A stretch of 64,000 bases of DNA from Microscillaceae bacterium (GTDB lineage Bacteria; Bacteroidota; Bacteroidia; Cytophagales; Microscillaceae), in NCBI GenBank assembly GCA_025054775.1, contig JANWZA010000015.1:27821-91820 (forward strand), read 5' to 3'. Of the stretch, positions 8,970 to 18,258 are shown piece after piece. A program made the translations under genes and the position numbers. Position 1 is the first letter of the stretch, and every line of letters starts with the position of its first letter. The notes beneath the pieces were generated by a model. That model was not told the origin of the DNA, searched no databases, and saw only the letters and a list, made by a program, of their open reading frames with translations.

Positions 8970-9926
8970 TTATTTATTCAAGGCATGGTAAAATTTCTCA
9001 ATTAAAAATAGAATATCCATTTTTCGGGCAATAACATCGCGCCAATCTTCAGGAATAGAGTCCAAGCCGTAGTACAGCCCGGCCATGCTACCTGCAATTG
9101 CACCAGTGGTATCCGTATCATCACCCAAGTTGACAGCAAGCGTGGTAACTTCCTCGTAATTATTTCCTGTAAAAAAACTCCACAAAGCGGCTTCTAAGGT
9201 ATGCACTACATACCCTGTAGAGGAGATTTCACTTTCTTTGTACTTGCTAATATCCTCTTGCAAGATACGATGAAAATGTTTGGCTTCGGCCTTCAGGAAA
9301 TATTGTCTATCACAAAAATCATTCACCAAAAGTTGTGTATTTTCATAGGCTTTTCTCAAGGTTTTGTTTTCAATCAGTTGCCACATAAATTCTACATAAA
9401 TAAAACAGGCTAATACGCTACGGAGGTGTGCATGAGTAAGAGAGGATACTTGTTTAATGATTTCAAATCTTTCGTTAATAGACATTTTACTCACCCAAAA
9501 AACAATAGGTAAAATTCGCATTAAGGAGCCGTTACCTATGGAGCGTTCATCATTGAGAGTAGCCTCGTGGACAAGGTTTCCTTTTTCTAAATTCAAGATA
9601 CCATTGCGGGTAGTATTACCAACATCAAATACTTGTCCGTAAGGTGTCCAAAGTCCATTCCTGTACCATTCTATAAATTTCTTTGCCATGTCCTGCAGGT
9701 TGTAACCTTGGCAGAGGCTTTCCATAGTACAAAAGAGTAGAGAGCTATCATCGGACCATGTACCTTGGGGCTGTTTATGTGTTCCATATCCACGCATGTG
9801 TTTTACAGGAAAAGACTTAAGAACTACGCGTGGTTCAAATTCTACGGGCACGCCAAGGGCATCACCTACTACGAACCCCCAGATAGAGCCTTGTAACTGT
9901 GAAAAAGTATAAGTACGTGAATACAT
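8970..9926 (-). CDS. ADP-ribosylglycohydrolase family protein
   Basis: A 318-residue all-helical hydrolase of the DraG/ARH family, which removes ADP-ribose from proteins or small molecules using two magnesium ions. The N-terminal GSIWGFVVGDALGVP motif, the metal-binding WSDDSSL segment and the C-terminal NLGDDTDTTGAIAGSMAG motif are all intact, so the enzyme should be active. Its target is unknown; no ADP-ribosyltransferase is visible nearby. It is followed after 12 bp by the isoaspartyl peptidase gene, which raises the possibility of a shared protein-repair or amide-turnover role, but this is only suggested by position. Confidence 0.9.
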   Translation of the reverse strand: MYSRTYTFSQLQGSIWGFVVGDALGVPVEFEPRVVLKSFPVKHMRGYGTHKQPQGTWSDDSSLLFCTMESLCQGYNLQDMAKKFIEWYRNGLWTPYGQVFDVGNTTRNGILNLEKGNLVHEATLNDERSIGNGSLMRILPIVFWVSKMSINERFEIIKQVSSLTHAHLRSVLACFIYVEFMWQLIENKTLRKAYENTQLLVNDFCDRQYFLKAEAKHFHRILQEDISKYKESEISSTGYVVHTLEAALWSFFTGNNYEEVTTLAVNLGDDTDTTGAIAGSMAGLYYGLDSIPEDWRDVIARKMDILFLIEKFYHALNK

Positions 9927-9995
9927 CGGGTAATCTGTGCTTGCTTTGGCTGTTTAGTAAAGGAAACTAAAAATATAAAAAATCCTTAACAAGGA

Positions 9996-12900
9996 TTAGT
10001 TTTTGAGAAAAATAGAAATGAAATCTATTTCTTGGTTAGCTGTATTCTTATGAACAAGAATGTTTGCATTACTTCGTATTACTTTGTTATTTTTGCTAAC
10101 TAACTCTAATTCACCTTGCCAAGCTCCATTTTGTATAGCTTGTGGTAAGATATTTTGTAAAAAAAGATTTTTATAGAGTTCGGTGAAAAGTTCGGTAATA
10201 TTTTTATCTTTCAATTCTTGGGCATTATTATAGGATAAAGCAGTATAAGCGGCTTTGTTAATATGTTGGATTGTATTTTGAGCATCTAACGTGAATATCT
10301 GTTCATTCAAAGTTTCTAAAACTGCAATAAGTTGGTTTCGTTCGTGTTCTATCTGTTTGCGTCGGGTTATATCGCGAATAGCAAGAATACGTACTGCTTT
10401 TCCTGTGCGTTTTATGGAACGGACTTGCAGTTCGGCATCAATAATTAGTCCATTTTTGGTAAGAATTTGGGCTTCGTAGGGGTCTTTAATATTTTTTTCC
10501 ATGTATTCGCGGGCAATTTTTTGCGACTTTTCGGTTAAGAGATTAAAGCTATTTTTACCTATTAGCTCTTCGCGCGTGTAACCTGATAGTTTGCATATTG
10601 CTTCGTTTACATCGTAAATAATACCTTTTTCGTGGAAAATGATTCCCTCGTTAGTGGCTTCGGCGAGGTTACGGAAGCGTTCTTCGCTCTCTTCTAAAAT
10701 AGCTTCTTTTTCCTTTATTTTGGTAATATCGCGTAGAATAGCTACGTAAATAATTTTGCTGTTAATAAGAGATTTAGATACAGAAACCTCTCCTAAAAAT
10801 GTTTCTTGGTTTTTCTTTTGAAGTAAGATTTCTTGCACGTTGCCTTCTAATCGTGTGAGGTCTGCCTCTTGGGGGTTAGCAAAAAGGTTTGCAAGAGGCT
10901 GTCCTATAAGTTCGTTTGTAGAATAGCCGAAGGTTCGTTCTGTGGCTTGGTTACAGAGCGTAATTTTACCTTCGGTGTCTATACTCAAAATACTATTCAC
11001 GGCAGCGTTTAAGATAGCATTTACTTTGGCGGTTTGCTCTAGGAGTTCCTCTTCGGTGCGCTTACGGCGATTAATATTTCGAATGCTTCCTGCCATGCGT
11101 ACAGGTTTGCCTTGCTCATCACGCATAGCTTGCCCTGCAGAGGAGAACCATTGATAGGTCTTATTTTTAAGTTGTAAGCGATATTCTACATTAAAGGAGA
11201 CTTTTCCTGTTCTATCCAGTAGGTGGGTTTGCAAAGCGGTAACTACATTTACAATATCTTCAGGGTGGATTTGAGAGAGCCATGCTTTAATGTCATTAGG
11301 TAATTCGTGTTCTTCATACCCTAACAAAGATTTAGATTGAGCAGACCACCAGAATTTATTTTGTGGGTGAGCGATATTGTTCTCGTCTACGATGTAAAAC
11401 TCCCACAAGCCTTCGTTGGTAGCTTTGGAAGCAAGGTCGAAGCGTTTTAGGGCTTCCTCTAATTGCAATTCTTTTTGTTTACGTTCTGTAATATCCTGCA
11501 CGATGGCGGCAAAGAGCGGAATGTCCTCGTTAGGAAAGAATTGCAAATTAACTTCTACGTCATAACTTGTGCCATTTTTACGGATAAAGGTGGTTTCATA
11601 TGTGAGGTTAGTTACTTGTCCATTTTGTAGCGGTGTAATTCTTTCTAAGAAGCTACGTTGCGTGGCATGGCTTTCGATTTCATAGGGTGCAAGTTCCACA
11701 ATTTCTTCGGCAGAGTAGCCCAAGTTTTTACGTCCTCTTTCGTTAGCTTCTACAAATTTGTAGTTTATACCACTAAACAGGTACACTTCATTGGTAGAAT
11801 TGTCTAAAATATTAGCATATCGGCTAATTTTTCTTTGTTGATTAGTTATTTCGGTTACATCAAGTACGAGCATGGTTGCTCCGATGATGGCGCCCTCTTC
11901 GTTAACGATCGGGCTGAAATTCGTTTCAAACCAGAGTTTTTCTTGGGGGTTGTCTCCAAAGGTTTCGGTAATGGTGAAATTTTCACCTGCAAAGGCTCTG
12001 TCCCAAAAGCCTTTTTCTTTTTCTTTATCTTTTTCTCTAATAAAAATATCTAACCAGCTCTTTCCTGATTCGGGCTCACTGTTGCGAAGTTTCCGCATGA
12101 GTTTTTTGATACTTTTATTAGCAGCTACGATTTTGTAGTTCAAATCTACGGCAACGATTCCTGCGGTAGTACTATCAATAATGCCTTGTAATTGAGAAAG
12201 GGTAATAGCTAGTTCATTCTCTTTGGCAATTAATTCATTAGTACGTTGGGCTACTTCGGCTTCCAGATTGCGTTTGTACTCTTCCAAACGCTTATTATTA
12301 CGTTGCATTTCCTCTTGCGTACTTGCCAACTCTTCCATGTTTTGCCTCATTTCCTCCTCTTGGGCTTGGGCTTGCTCGGCATAGAGGCGGGTTTCTTCTA
12401 ATAGGCGTTTAGTGTTTTCGTTTATACGCACTGTAGCAATAGCTGAAGCAATATTTTCTGAAAGTCGTTGAATAAAATCTAACTCAAAGGGTTGAAAGGC
12501 GCGTAGCGAAGCTAATTCTATGGCGCCATAGATTTCATTATTAGTGATAAGAGGTACGATAACGATAGTACGCGGGGAGGCTTCTCCCAACCCTGAGGTA
12601 ATTTTTATATACTCTTCGGGTAATTTTTCCATGTAAATAGTTTCTTTTTCCAAGACAGATTGCCCTACCAGTCCTTGTCCGATGCTGAGTTTTTTTTGCT
12701 CGTATTTTCGCTTATTGTAGGCAAAGCAGGCTTTCATATCCAAATATGCATTTTCTTTATGCCCATTACTGTTTTCGTGTTCTAGTAGGAATATGCCGCC
12801 TTGCACTGCCCCTACATATTTAACAAGGTTAGAAATAATATCATAGCTCAATTCCGTTAAGTCTTTTTCTGAAGAACGAAGGATGCTACTAAATTTGGCA

Positions 12901-13949
12901 AAACCTTCATTTGCCCAGTTGCGTTTGCGGTCTTCTTCAGCCACGCGTTTTAAGTTATCCCGCATGGCAAGCAGGGTATAGCCTAAGGTGTCTTTTTCGC
13001 TTTTTACTTCAAAGTTTATATCAAAGTTACCGCGTCCGATATTTTCGGCAAAACGAGTATATTCTCTGAAACTATCTACCAAAAGGTTCAAGCTATCAGC
13101 CACTTCTCCGATTTCATTTTTTCGGTTGTAAGGGATAGTAACCTCTACATCCCCTTGGGCAACATTTTTAGCCGCAATACTTATTTTTTTCAATGGATTG
13201 ACAAACGAGCCTGCAATAAAATAGTATCCCGAACTTAACAAGATGAGGTTGAGCAGTACAGTGAAGAATAGTACTAATTGGAAATTAAATTGACTGTTAT
13301 CAAAACTTTCAGAGTAGATACGTGTAAGTTCGCGATTTTTGTTAAGTAAATCCTCTAAATTAGTTTGTGCCAAGTTATAGGCTTTTTCTATTTCAGGGTT
13401 TAACATTTGTACACTACGGTCACTTCCCTCAAGGGTTTTAGTGGTATCGGTCTTTGCGGTTTCTATGGTTAGGCTGTCGCGTTTTTGTGGGGCATCAAGG
13501 CGTAAACTGCGAGCAGGTAATATGGTATCTAATTGGACTTGTTCGGTTACAATAATTTGGAGTTGGGTTTTCAAATCTGCCCAAGCACGTATAATATTTG
13601 CTAAATTTTCTTTACCTCGTCGAGGAATATCCTCTACTGTTACAATTTCAGAACCGATAGTGGCATCTCCCCCACTTCGCAAAACTTCTAAATTTGCACC
13701 ATAGGCTTCTACTTTGTTTTTAAGTACGGTTTTAAGTTCTATATCTCCATTTACAATGGCATTGGTAATATAGTTAATCTCCTCTAATAAATTTTCATTC
13801 TCTTCGGAGATACGTACATATTTGCCTTCCTCTTGGGCAGTGTTATTAGAGATAACCGTTAAGCCATAGTTGAAAATTACTAGCAAAACATTAATAAAAA
13901 AGAACAAACCTACGCCTGTTTTGATGCTATTGAGTGCAAATTTTATCAT
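9996..13949 (-). CDS. Giant HAMP-GAF-six-PAS sensory protein lacking a kinase domain
   Basis: A 1317-residue membrane receptor. Two membrane helices (about 10-30 and 225-248) bracket a periplasmic helical region. Then follow HAMP (about 250-300), a GAF domain (about 370-510), a coiled coil (515-580) and six PAS repeats, several with the PAC-type endings DVTEITNQQRK, DITERKQKE, NINRRKRTE, DITKIKEKE and DITRRKQIE. The protein ends right after the sixth PAS domain at TAA; there is no HisKA, HATPase, GGDEF or methyl-accepting module. Output must be through a partner, or the protein acts as a scaffold. No response regulator is adjacent. Confidence 0.85.
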   Translation of the reverse strand: MIKFALNSIKTGVGLFFFINVLLVIFNYGLTVISNNTAQEEGKYVRISEENENLLEEINYITNAIVNGDIELKTVLKNKVEAYGANLEVLRSGGDATIGSEIVTVEDIPRRGKENLANIIRAWADLKTQLQIIVTEQVQLDTILPARSLRLDAPQKRDSLTIETAKTDTTKTLEGSDRSVQMLNPEIEKAYNLAQTNLEDLLNKNRELTRIYSESFDNSQFNFQLVLFFTVLLNLILLSSGYYFIAGSFVNPLKKISIAAKNVAQGDVEVTIPYNRKNEIGEVADSLNLLVDSFREYTRFAENIGRGNFDINFEVKSEKDTLGYTLLAMRDNLKRVAEEDRKRNWANEGFAKFSSILRSSEKDLTELSYDIISNLVKYVGAVQGGIFLLEHENSNGHKENAYLDMKACFAYNKRKYEQKKLSIGQGLVGQSVLEKETIYMEKLPEEYIKITSGLGEASPRTIVIVPLITNNEIYGAIELASLRAFQPFELDFIQRLSENIASAIATVRINENTKRLLEETRLYAEQAQAQEEEMRQNMEELASTQEEMQRNNKRLEEYKRNLEAEVAQRTNELIAKENELAITLSQLQGIIDSTTAGIVAVDLNYKIVAANKSIKKLMRKLRNSEPESGKSWLDIFIREKDKEKEKGFWDRAFAGENFTITETFGDNPQEKLWFETNFSPIVNEEGAIIGATMLVLDVTEITNQQRKISRYANILDNSTNEVYLFSGINYKFVEANERGRKNLGYSAEEIVELAPYEIESHATQRSFLERITPLQNGQVTNLTYETTFIRKNGTSYDVEVNLQFFPNEDIPLFAAIVQDITERKQKELQLEEALKRFDLASKATNEGLWEFYIVDENNIAHPQNKFWWSAQSKSLLGYEEHELPNDIKAWLSQIHPEDIVNVVTALQTHLLDRTGKVSFNVEYRLQLKNKTYQWFSSAGQAMRDEQGKPVRMAGSIRNINRRKRTEEELLEQTAKVNAILNAAVNSILSIDTEGKITLCNQATERTFGYSTNELIGQPLANLFANPQEADLTRLEGNVQEILLQKKNQETFLGEVSVSKSLINSKIIYVAILRDITKIKEKEAILEESEERFRNLAEATNEGIIFHEKGIIYDVNEAICKLSGYTREELIGKNSFNLLTEKSQKIAREYMEKNIKDPYEAQILTKNGLIIDAELQVRSIKRTGKAVRILAIRDITRRKQIEHERNQLIAVLETLNEQIFTLDAQNTIQHINKAAYTALSYNNAQELKDKNITELFTELYKNLFLQNILPQAIQNGAWQGELELVSKNNKVIRSNANILVHKNTANQEIDFISIFLKN

Positions 13950-14079
13950 AACCTTGTTGTGAAGGATTGGCCTGGACTATTTCATGAAAGCTTTGCCAAA
14001 TATACACCAAATCGTGCAAAGTATTCTAAAAAAAGCATTACTTTTTACTAAACAATTAAAATACCAAAACTAACCGAAG

Positions 14080-14529
14080 CTAGCAGTCAATAAAGCCATT
14101 TAACCACTCTGCATCAAAAACTGCCCCTAATTGTTTATAAAATTGAATAGCAGGTTCGTTCCAATGCAGTACTTGCCAACTAATTCTACGGCAGTGATTT
14201 GCTATAGCGTGCTGTCGTATTCGCTCAAATAAGGCTTTTCCGATTTTTAGCCTGCGATATTCAGGTTTTACATAAAGGTCTTCTAAATACAATACTTTAC
14301 CCTTCCAAGTAGAATAACGATAATAGTACAAAGCCATACCCACTGTTTGCTCTTTTACCTTTGCTACATAAAAGCCATAGAGAGGCTTTTCCCCAAAGCC
14401 ATCGGCTAAAAGTTGGGCTTCAGTGTTAATAACCTCGTGCGGGGCTTTTTCATAAAGTGCTAACTCTTTAATTAAAGCTAATAAAGCAGGTACATCATCG
14501 GGAGTTCCAGGTGTAATCTCGAAGGTCAT
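14080..14529 (-). CDS. GNAT-family N-acetyltransferase
   Basis: A 149-residue single-domain acetyltransferase. The acetyl-CoA loop appears in LEDLYVKPEYRRLKIGKALFERI (R/Q-x-x-G-x-A type; RLKIGKA) at about residues 85-107, and the closing RISWQVLHWNEPAIQFYKQLGA segment is typical of the diamine/spermidine acetyltransferase branch. The substrate is not determined by these motifs. I start it at the ATG at 14527-14529 and not at the TTG three codons upstream. It stands alone between the PAS receptor and a hairpin, so it is probably monocistronic. Confidence 0.85.
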   Translation of the reverse strand: MTFEITPGTPDDVPALLALIKELALYEKAPHEVINTEAQLLADGFGEKPLYGFYVAKVKEQTVGMALYYYRYSTWKGKVLYLEDLYVKPEYRRLKIGKALFERIRQHAIANHCRRISWQVLHWNEPAIQFYKQLGAVFDAEWLNGFIDC

Positions 14530-14554
14530 AAAATACAAGAAAAAATAGCAGGTA

Positions 14555-14593
14555 AGATTTGAAAAAAAGATTTGAAAAAAAGATTTGAAAAAA
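14555..14593. repeat. Three tandem 13-bp repeats
   Basis: AGATTTGAAAAAA occurs three times in a row without mismatch, 26 bp upstream of the acetyltransferase start. It lies between that gene and the inverted repeat at 14649. The A-tracts recur every 13 bp, not in helical phase, and slippage is the likely origin. Confidence 0.8.
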
Positions 14594-14648
14594 TACTAAT
14601 TATTTCCAAAAAATCAATCTACTCTTTATCTAATCGGATTTATTTACT

Positions 14649-14680
14649 AAACTTTCCAAGTTTATAGACTTGGAAAGTTT
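14649..14680. terminator. CTTTCCAAGT hairpin, copy 1 of a dispersed palindrome
   Basis: AAACTTTCCAAGT (14649-14661) and ACTTGGAAAGTTT (14668-14680) form a perfect 13-bp stem with a 6-nt loop, and a T-run flanks each side by symmetry. It sits 62 bp downstream of lpdA on the minus strand and can terminate it. Near-identical hairpins occur at 16761 and 34776, so it is also a dispersed repeat. Confidence 0.7.
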
Positions 14681-14741
14681 TAGTCAGACTTGTTTTCACT
14701 ATTTGTTACTTTTTACTAATTTTTATCGTTTTCTACTAAAC

Positions 14742-16142
14742 TTAAATGTTCAAAGCTCTATTAGCAGTAGCAGCTAAACAAGCTTCCTTAAAGGCTTCTG
14801 AGTAGGTAGGGTGAGCATGAGACATACGGGCAATGTCTTCAGCAGAGGCGCGATACTCCATAGCTACTACGGCTTCGGCAATCATATCAGCGGCTCTGGG
14901 ACCGATAATATGAACTCCCAAGATTTCATCAGTTTCTCTATCAGCTAACACCTTTACCAAGCCGTCCATATCCATACTTGCGCGAGCGCGCCCAAGTGCT
15001 TTGAAAGGAAAACTACCTACTTTGTAAGGTTTACCTTTTTCTTTGAGCTCCTCTTCGGTATAGCCTACTGCTGCTACTTCGGGCCAGGTATAAACTACGT
15101 TAGGAATAAGTAAGTAATTGATGTGTGGGCGTTGCCCTGCGATGGTTTCAGCGACAAATACTCCTTCCTCTTCGGCTTTATGGGCAAGCATTGCTCCGCG
15201 AATTACATCACCAATAGCATAAATACCCTTTACTTTGGTTTGCAAATGCTCATCTACGGGGATACGTCCTCCTTTGTCAAGTTCGATGCCAATATTTTCT
15301 AGCCCAAGCCCTTCGGTGTAAGGTCGCCTTCCGATAGCTACCAAGCAATATTCGGCTTCAAATTGCACTTGTTTGCCCTCTTTACTTTCAGCTACTATAC
15401 TTACATACTCGCCGTGGTTAGTTACAGCTGTTACTTTGTGATTGAAATAAAAATCCATATTTAATTTCTTGAGGGCTTTTTGCAGTTCTCTTCCTAAGGT
15501 CTTATCCATAGTGGGGATCATGGAGTCCAAAAATTCAATCATAGTTACTTTACAACCTAATCGGGCAAATACTGAACCCATTTCAGAGGCAATAACGCCT
15601 GCTCCAATCACTACCATTGTTTGGGGAACAGCTTGTAAGTTAAGGGCTTCGGTAGAGGAGATGATGCGTTTCTTGTCAATAGGAGCAAAAGGCAAGTTGA
15701 TAGGTTTTGAACCTGTGGCAATAATCGTTTTTTGAGTATTGATAGTTTGACTTTCGCCTTGCGAATTAGTTATTTTGATTGTATTTGCATTAACAAACGA
15801 GCCTACGCCGTGATGTACATCAATTTTATTTTTTTTCATTAAGTAAGCTACTCCTTCGCAAGTTTCTTTTACTATTTTATTTTTGCGAGCAATCATTTGT
15901 GGCATATCTACTCGCAAATCTTTGAGCAAAATGCCGTGTTGGGCAAATGTATGCAAGGCATTATAGTAGTGTTCTGACGAGTCAAGCAAGGCTTTGGAGG
16001 GAATACAGCCTACGTTGAGGCAAGTTCCTCCCAAAGTAGGATATTTTTCTATAATGGCGGTTTTCATTCCTAATTGTGCGGCACGAATAGCGGCAATGTA
16101 GCCTCCAGGTCCCGAGCCGATAACGGTTACATCGTAATGCAT
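14742..16142 (-). CDS. lpdA: Dihydrolipoyl dehydrogenase
   Basis: A 466-residue FAD enzyme that reoxidises lipoamide of 2-oxoacid dehydrogenase complexes with NAD. Seen in order: FAD-binding GSGPGGYIAA, the redox-active disulfide GGTCLNVGCIPSKALL, the NAD-binding VIGAGVIASEMGSV, the second FAD motif YAIGDVIRG, and the C-terminal HAHPTYSEAFKEA carrying the catalytic His-Glu pair. Nothing is missing and the length is normal. No E1 or E2 gene is adjacent. A near-consensus promoter (TTTG, 19 bp, TACTTTTG) lies about 93-123 bp upstream, and a dispersed hairpin lies downstream, so it is probably a single-gene unit. Confidence 0.97.
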   Translation of the reverse strand: MHYDVTVIGSGPGGYIAAIRAAQLGMKTAIIEKYPTLGGTCLNVGCIPSKALLDSSEHYYNALHTFAQHGILLKDLRVDMPQMIARKNKIVKETCEGVAYLMKKNKIDVHHGVGSFVNANTIKITNSQGESQTINTQKTIIATGSKPINLPFAPIDKKRIISSTEALNLQAVPQTMVVIGAGVIASEMGSVFARLGCKVTMIEFLDSMIPTMDKTLGRELQKALKKLNMDFYFNHKVTAVTNHGEYVSIVAESKEGKQVQFEAEYCLVAIGRRPYTEGLGLENIGIELDKGGRIPVDEHLQTKVKGIYAIGDVIRGAMLAHKAEEEGVFVAETIAGQRPHINYLLIPNVVYTWPEVAAVGYTEEELKEKGKPYKVGSFPFKALGRARASMDMDGLVKVLADRETDEILGVHIIGPRAADMIAEAVVAMEYRASAEDIARMSHAHPTYSEAFKEACLAATANRALNI

Positions 16143-16234
16143 AACTTGTATATTGTGGTTTGTAAGTGAGAAATATTAAAAAAAAAGAGAAAAGGGCAAG
16201 AAGTTCGTAAAATTAAAGATTTACGAATTCAAAC

Positions 16235-16265
16235 CAAAAGTACAACTTTTTTGTAGGTTAGCAAA
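16235..16265 (-). promoter_or_regulatory. Promoter of lpdA
   Basis: On the minus strand, TTTG (16265-16262), a 19-bp spacer and TACTTTTG (16242-16235) match the Bacteroidota consensus exactly. Transcription would start near 16228, leaving a leader of about 86 nt whose first part folds as TTCGTAAA...TTTACGAA (16204-16227). The rest of the 16143-16459 gap holds no gene. Confidence 0.7.
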
Positions 16266-16459
16266 AAAGAAAATCGTTTTAATCCTTAATTTTTTAGTTA
16301 CTTATGGCACATACTTTAAATAAGAGGTATGGGAATGGCATAAAATGTATGGTTTATAGAAAAACCACAAAAAAAATTGAATCGCTAATTTTGTATTTTT
16401 GAATACCAAACACAAAGGTATGTATCATACATTTGAACCATTGCCCAATATTTTTTAGG

Positions 16460-16717
16460 CTAATTCGGAGAATGAATAACTGCGGCAATAATGAGGCAAA
16501 TACCTAAAATAAGTGCGCCGGCAAGAATAGAGGCAGCTATATTGCCTTCAAAGATTTTTTCAGTGAGCTTACCTGGTGTAACCCAATCCAGAATCTTGTA
16601 AGCTAATACTGCCATTGCTATTCCAATTGCAGAGTAAAGCAGAGTACCTAAAATACCTGTTTCAATATTAGCGGCCAAAAGGACTTGTAGTGTTATCATA
16701 CGAACAATAAGTTCCAT
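16460..16717 (-). CDS. DUF350 family small membrane protein
   Basis: An 85-residue protein from the ATG at 16715-16717 (a TTG six codons upstream is also open). Two hydrophobic segments (about residues 19-40 and 59-82) flank a short DWVTPGKLTEKIFEGN loop; the phrase NIAASILAGALILG closely follows the DUF350 repeat pattern. The function of DUF350 is not established; the family is often near membrane-lipid or stress genes. It is followed on the same strand by no close partner; the desaturase upstream is separated by a dispersed hairpin. Confidence 0.8.
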   Translation of the reverse strand: MELIVRMITLQVLLAANIETGILGTLLYSAIGIAMAVLAYKILDWVTPGKLTEKIFEGNIAASILAGALILGICLIIAAVIHSPN

Positions 16718-16760
16718 TTTAGACAAAAAAGTCAAACTAAAAATATATCTTTATTTTGTA

Positions 16761-16792
16761 AAACTTTCCAACTCTTTAAGACTTGGAAGAGT
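16761..16792. terminator. CTTTCCAA hairpin, copy 2
   Basis: CTTTCCAACTC and GACTTGGAAGAG pair imperfectly around TTTAA (core TTCCAA/TTGGAA). It begins 12 bp after the desaturase stop on the minus strand, matching the terminator-like placement of copy 1. The stem is less perfect than in copies 1 and 3. Confidence 0.55.
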
Positions 16793-16803
16793 AAAAGGGG
16801 GTT

Positions 16804-17565
16804 CTAAGACATTACTCGCACCGCTTGTGGCTTCAAGCGGATAATACCAAGCCAATTCATTACCTTGATAATATAGTAAATAGGATCGATTTCAAACCAT
16901 TTCACAGCAAAATTCACACGATTAGGCAACTTATGATGGTTGTTTTGAAAAAGTTCGCCTAAGGTTAAGAAATCAAAAAAAAGCGAATTTTTAGACTTGT
17001 CGTTGTTATCAAAGTTACTGTATCCGTATTTATGCCCTGCCCAGTTTACTATAGCCCCGTGGACAGGCCCCATGAAGTAATGAATAGGTAAAACAAGGAA
17101 AAATACCCAAGGCAGGTCAAAGTATAGGTAACAAGCAATATAAAACAAGGTGTAAAGCGTCCCCCAAGCAATACGTGAGAACCAACTTTCAGCCCAATTT
17201 TCTAAACTTTTCCAAATATATGGTACCTCAAAGCGTGCTTCTATTTCAAGGCAATTTCGCACCAAAGCTGAATACAAATTTTTAGTTTCCCACATCATAG
17301 CAAAAATACTATGTGTATGGTGCGGAGAATGAGGATCTTTTTCAGTATCACTAAAAGCATGGTGCATCTTGTGTAAAATACCATAGGCACGTGGACTCAA
17401 GTACGAAGAGCCTTGTCCAATATAGGTAAGCAAGCTAAAAAATTTCTCCCAAAATTTGTTCATTGTGAACATTCCATGAGCTACATACCGATGCAAAAAG
17501 AAAGATTGGCAAAATAGGGAAAAATACCAGTGAATAACAAAGAAAATAATAACAGGTAACATCAA
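16804..17565 (-). CDS. Acyl-CoA/fatty-acid desaturase
   Basis: A 253-residue di-iron membrane enzyme of the delta-9 acyl desaturase type. The three histidine clusters are present: HRYVAH (25-30), HKMHH (64-68) and NNHH with the preceding GHKYGY segment in the C-terminal third. Hydrophobic segments lie at about 4-20, 40-56 and 135-175. It introduces a cis double bond to adjust membrane fluidity. The protein is shorter than stearoyl-CoA desaturases, as usual for bacterial members. Which electron donor and acyl carrier it uses cannot be told. Confidence 0.88.
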   Translation of the reverse strand: MMLPVIIFFVIHWYFSLFCQSFFLHRYVAHGMFTMNKFWEKFFSLLTYIGQGSSYLSPRAYGILHKMHHAFSDTEKDPHSPHHTHSIFAMMWETKNLYSALVRNCLEIEARFEVPYIWKSLENWAESWFSRIAWGTLYTLFYIACYLYFDLPWVFFLVLPIHYFMGPVHGAIVNWAGHKYGYSNFDNNDKSKNSLFFDFLTLGELFQNNHHKLPNRVNFAVKWFEIDPIYYIIKVMNWLGIIRLKPQAVRVMS

Positions 17566-17714
17566 AAATAACGATAATTTTAATTTTACTAAAACAATAA
17601 TTACTTTTTGAACAACAAAGGTATGCTGTCCTTGTGTACAAATATAGCAAACTTTGTGAAAGTTACAAAAACTTACAAAAAAATATTCAAATTTTTTAAG
17701 AAAAGATTAAGTTA

Positions 17715-18107
17715 TTAGTTATGTTCTTTGACTTTTTCTGTAAAATGAATGAAATCACATATTTTACGGTCTATAACTTCCACTTCTTGAGCTCTGAGCG
17801 TATCCCCTTTTTTAATCAAATATTTGTGAAAGTGCATTAAAGCAGCAGATATAATTTTCATTTCTTGCAAAGAAATTACAAATTTTTTTTGTTCACCTTT
17901 CTCTTGGGTAGTATCTTCATGTAAAATATTTGGCTGATTTTGAGGCTGTTCTATCTCTGAGTTATAGTTTTTTCCAAGATTGTTCTCAATTGTTTGACTT
18001 TCTGGCTGGCTCTCTATAAGAGAATTTGTTTTATTTCCTAACCATTCCCAAGTCTTTTCTAAAATCAATTTAGGTGAAATTATACTAATTTTTGCCATAC
18101 TATTCAA
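17715..18107 (-). CDS. Hypothetical protein
   Basis: A 130-residue soluble protein I do not recognise. Residues 1-70 are polar, rich in Glu, Gln and Asn, and look disordered. Residues 75-130 look folded and helical (FVISLQEMKIISAALMHFHK and so on to the C-terminus) and may be the conserved part. It starts 151 bp from the divergent sigma-54 activator gene, sharing that upstream region, and ends 150 bp upstream of the desaturase start. Confidence 0.55.
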   Translation of the reverse strand: MNSMAKISIISPKLILEKTWEWLGNKTNSLIESQPESQTIENNLGKNYNSEIEQPQNQPNILHEDTTQEKGEQKKFVISLQEMKIISAALMHFHKYLIKKGDTLRAQEVEVIDRKICDFIHFTEKVKEHN

Positions 18108-18258
18108 ACCGAGAAAACATGTGTTTTTTGCAAAATAAATATAAACTAAAAATAGTTCCTGAAAAATAAAAAAGGAACTAAACGAACTGCATTATCCTTA
18201 TACTATAAGATTAGCAAAAATTTAATTTAATTATTTTTTAATCTAAACTAATAAACAC

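Noticed and set aside
16377..16401. Plus-strand promoter TTG/TATTTTTG between lpdA and DUF350 gene
   Set aside because: The spacer is only 14 bp and no plus-strand gene follows.
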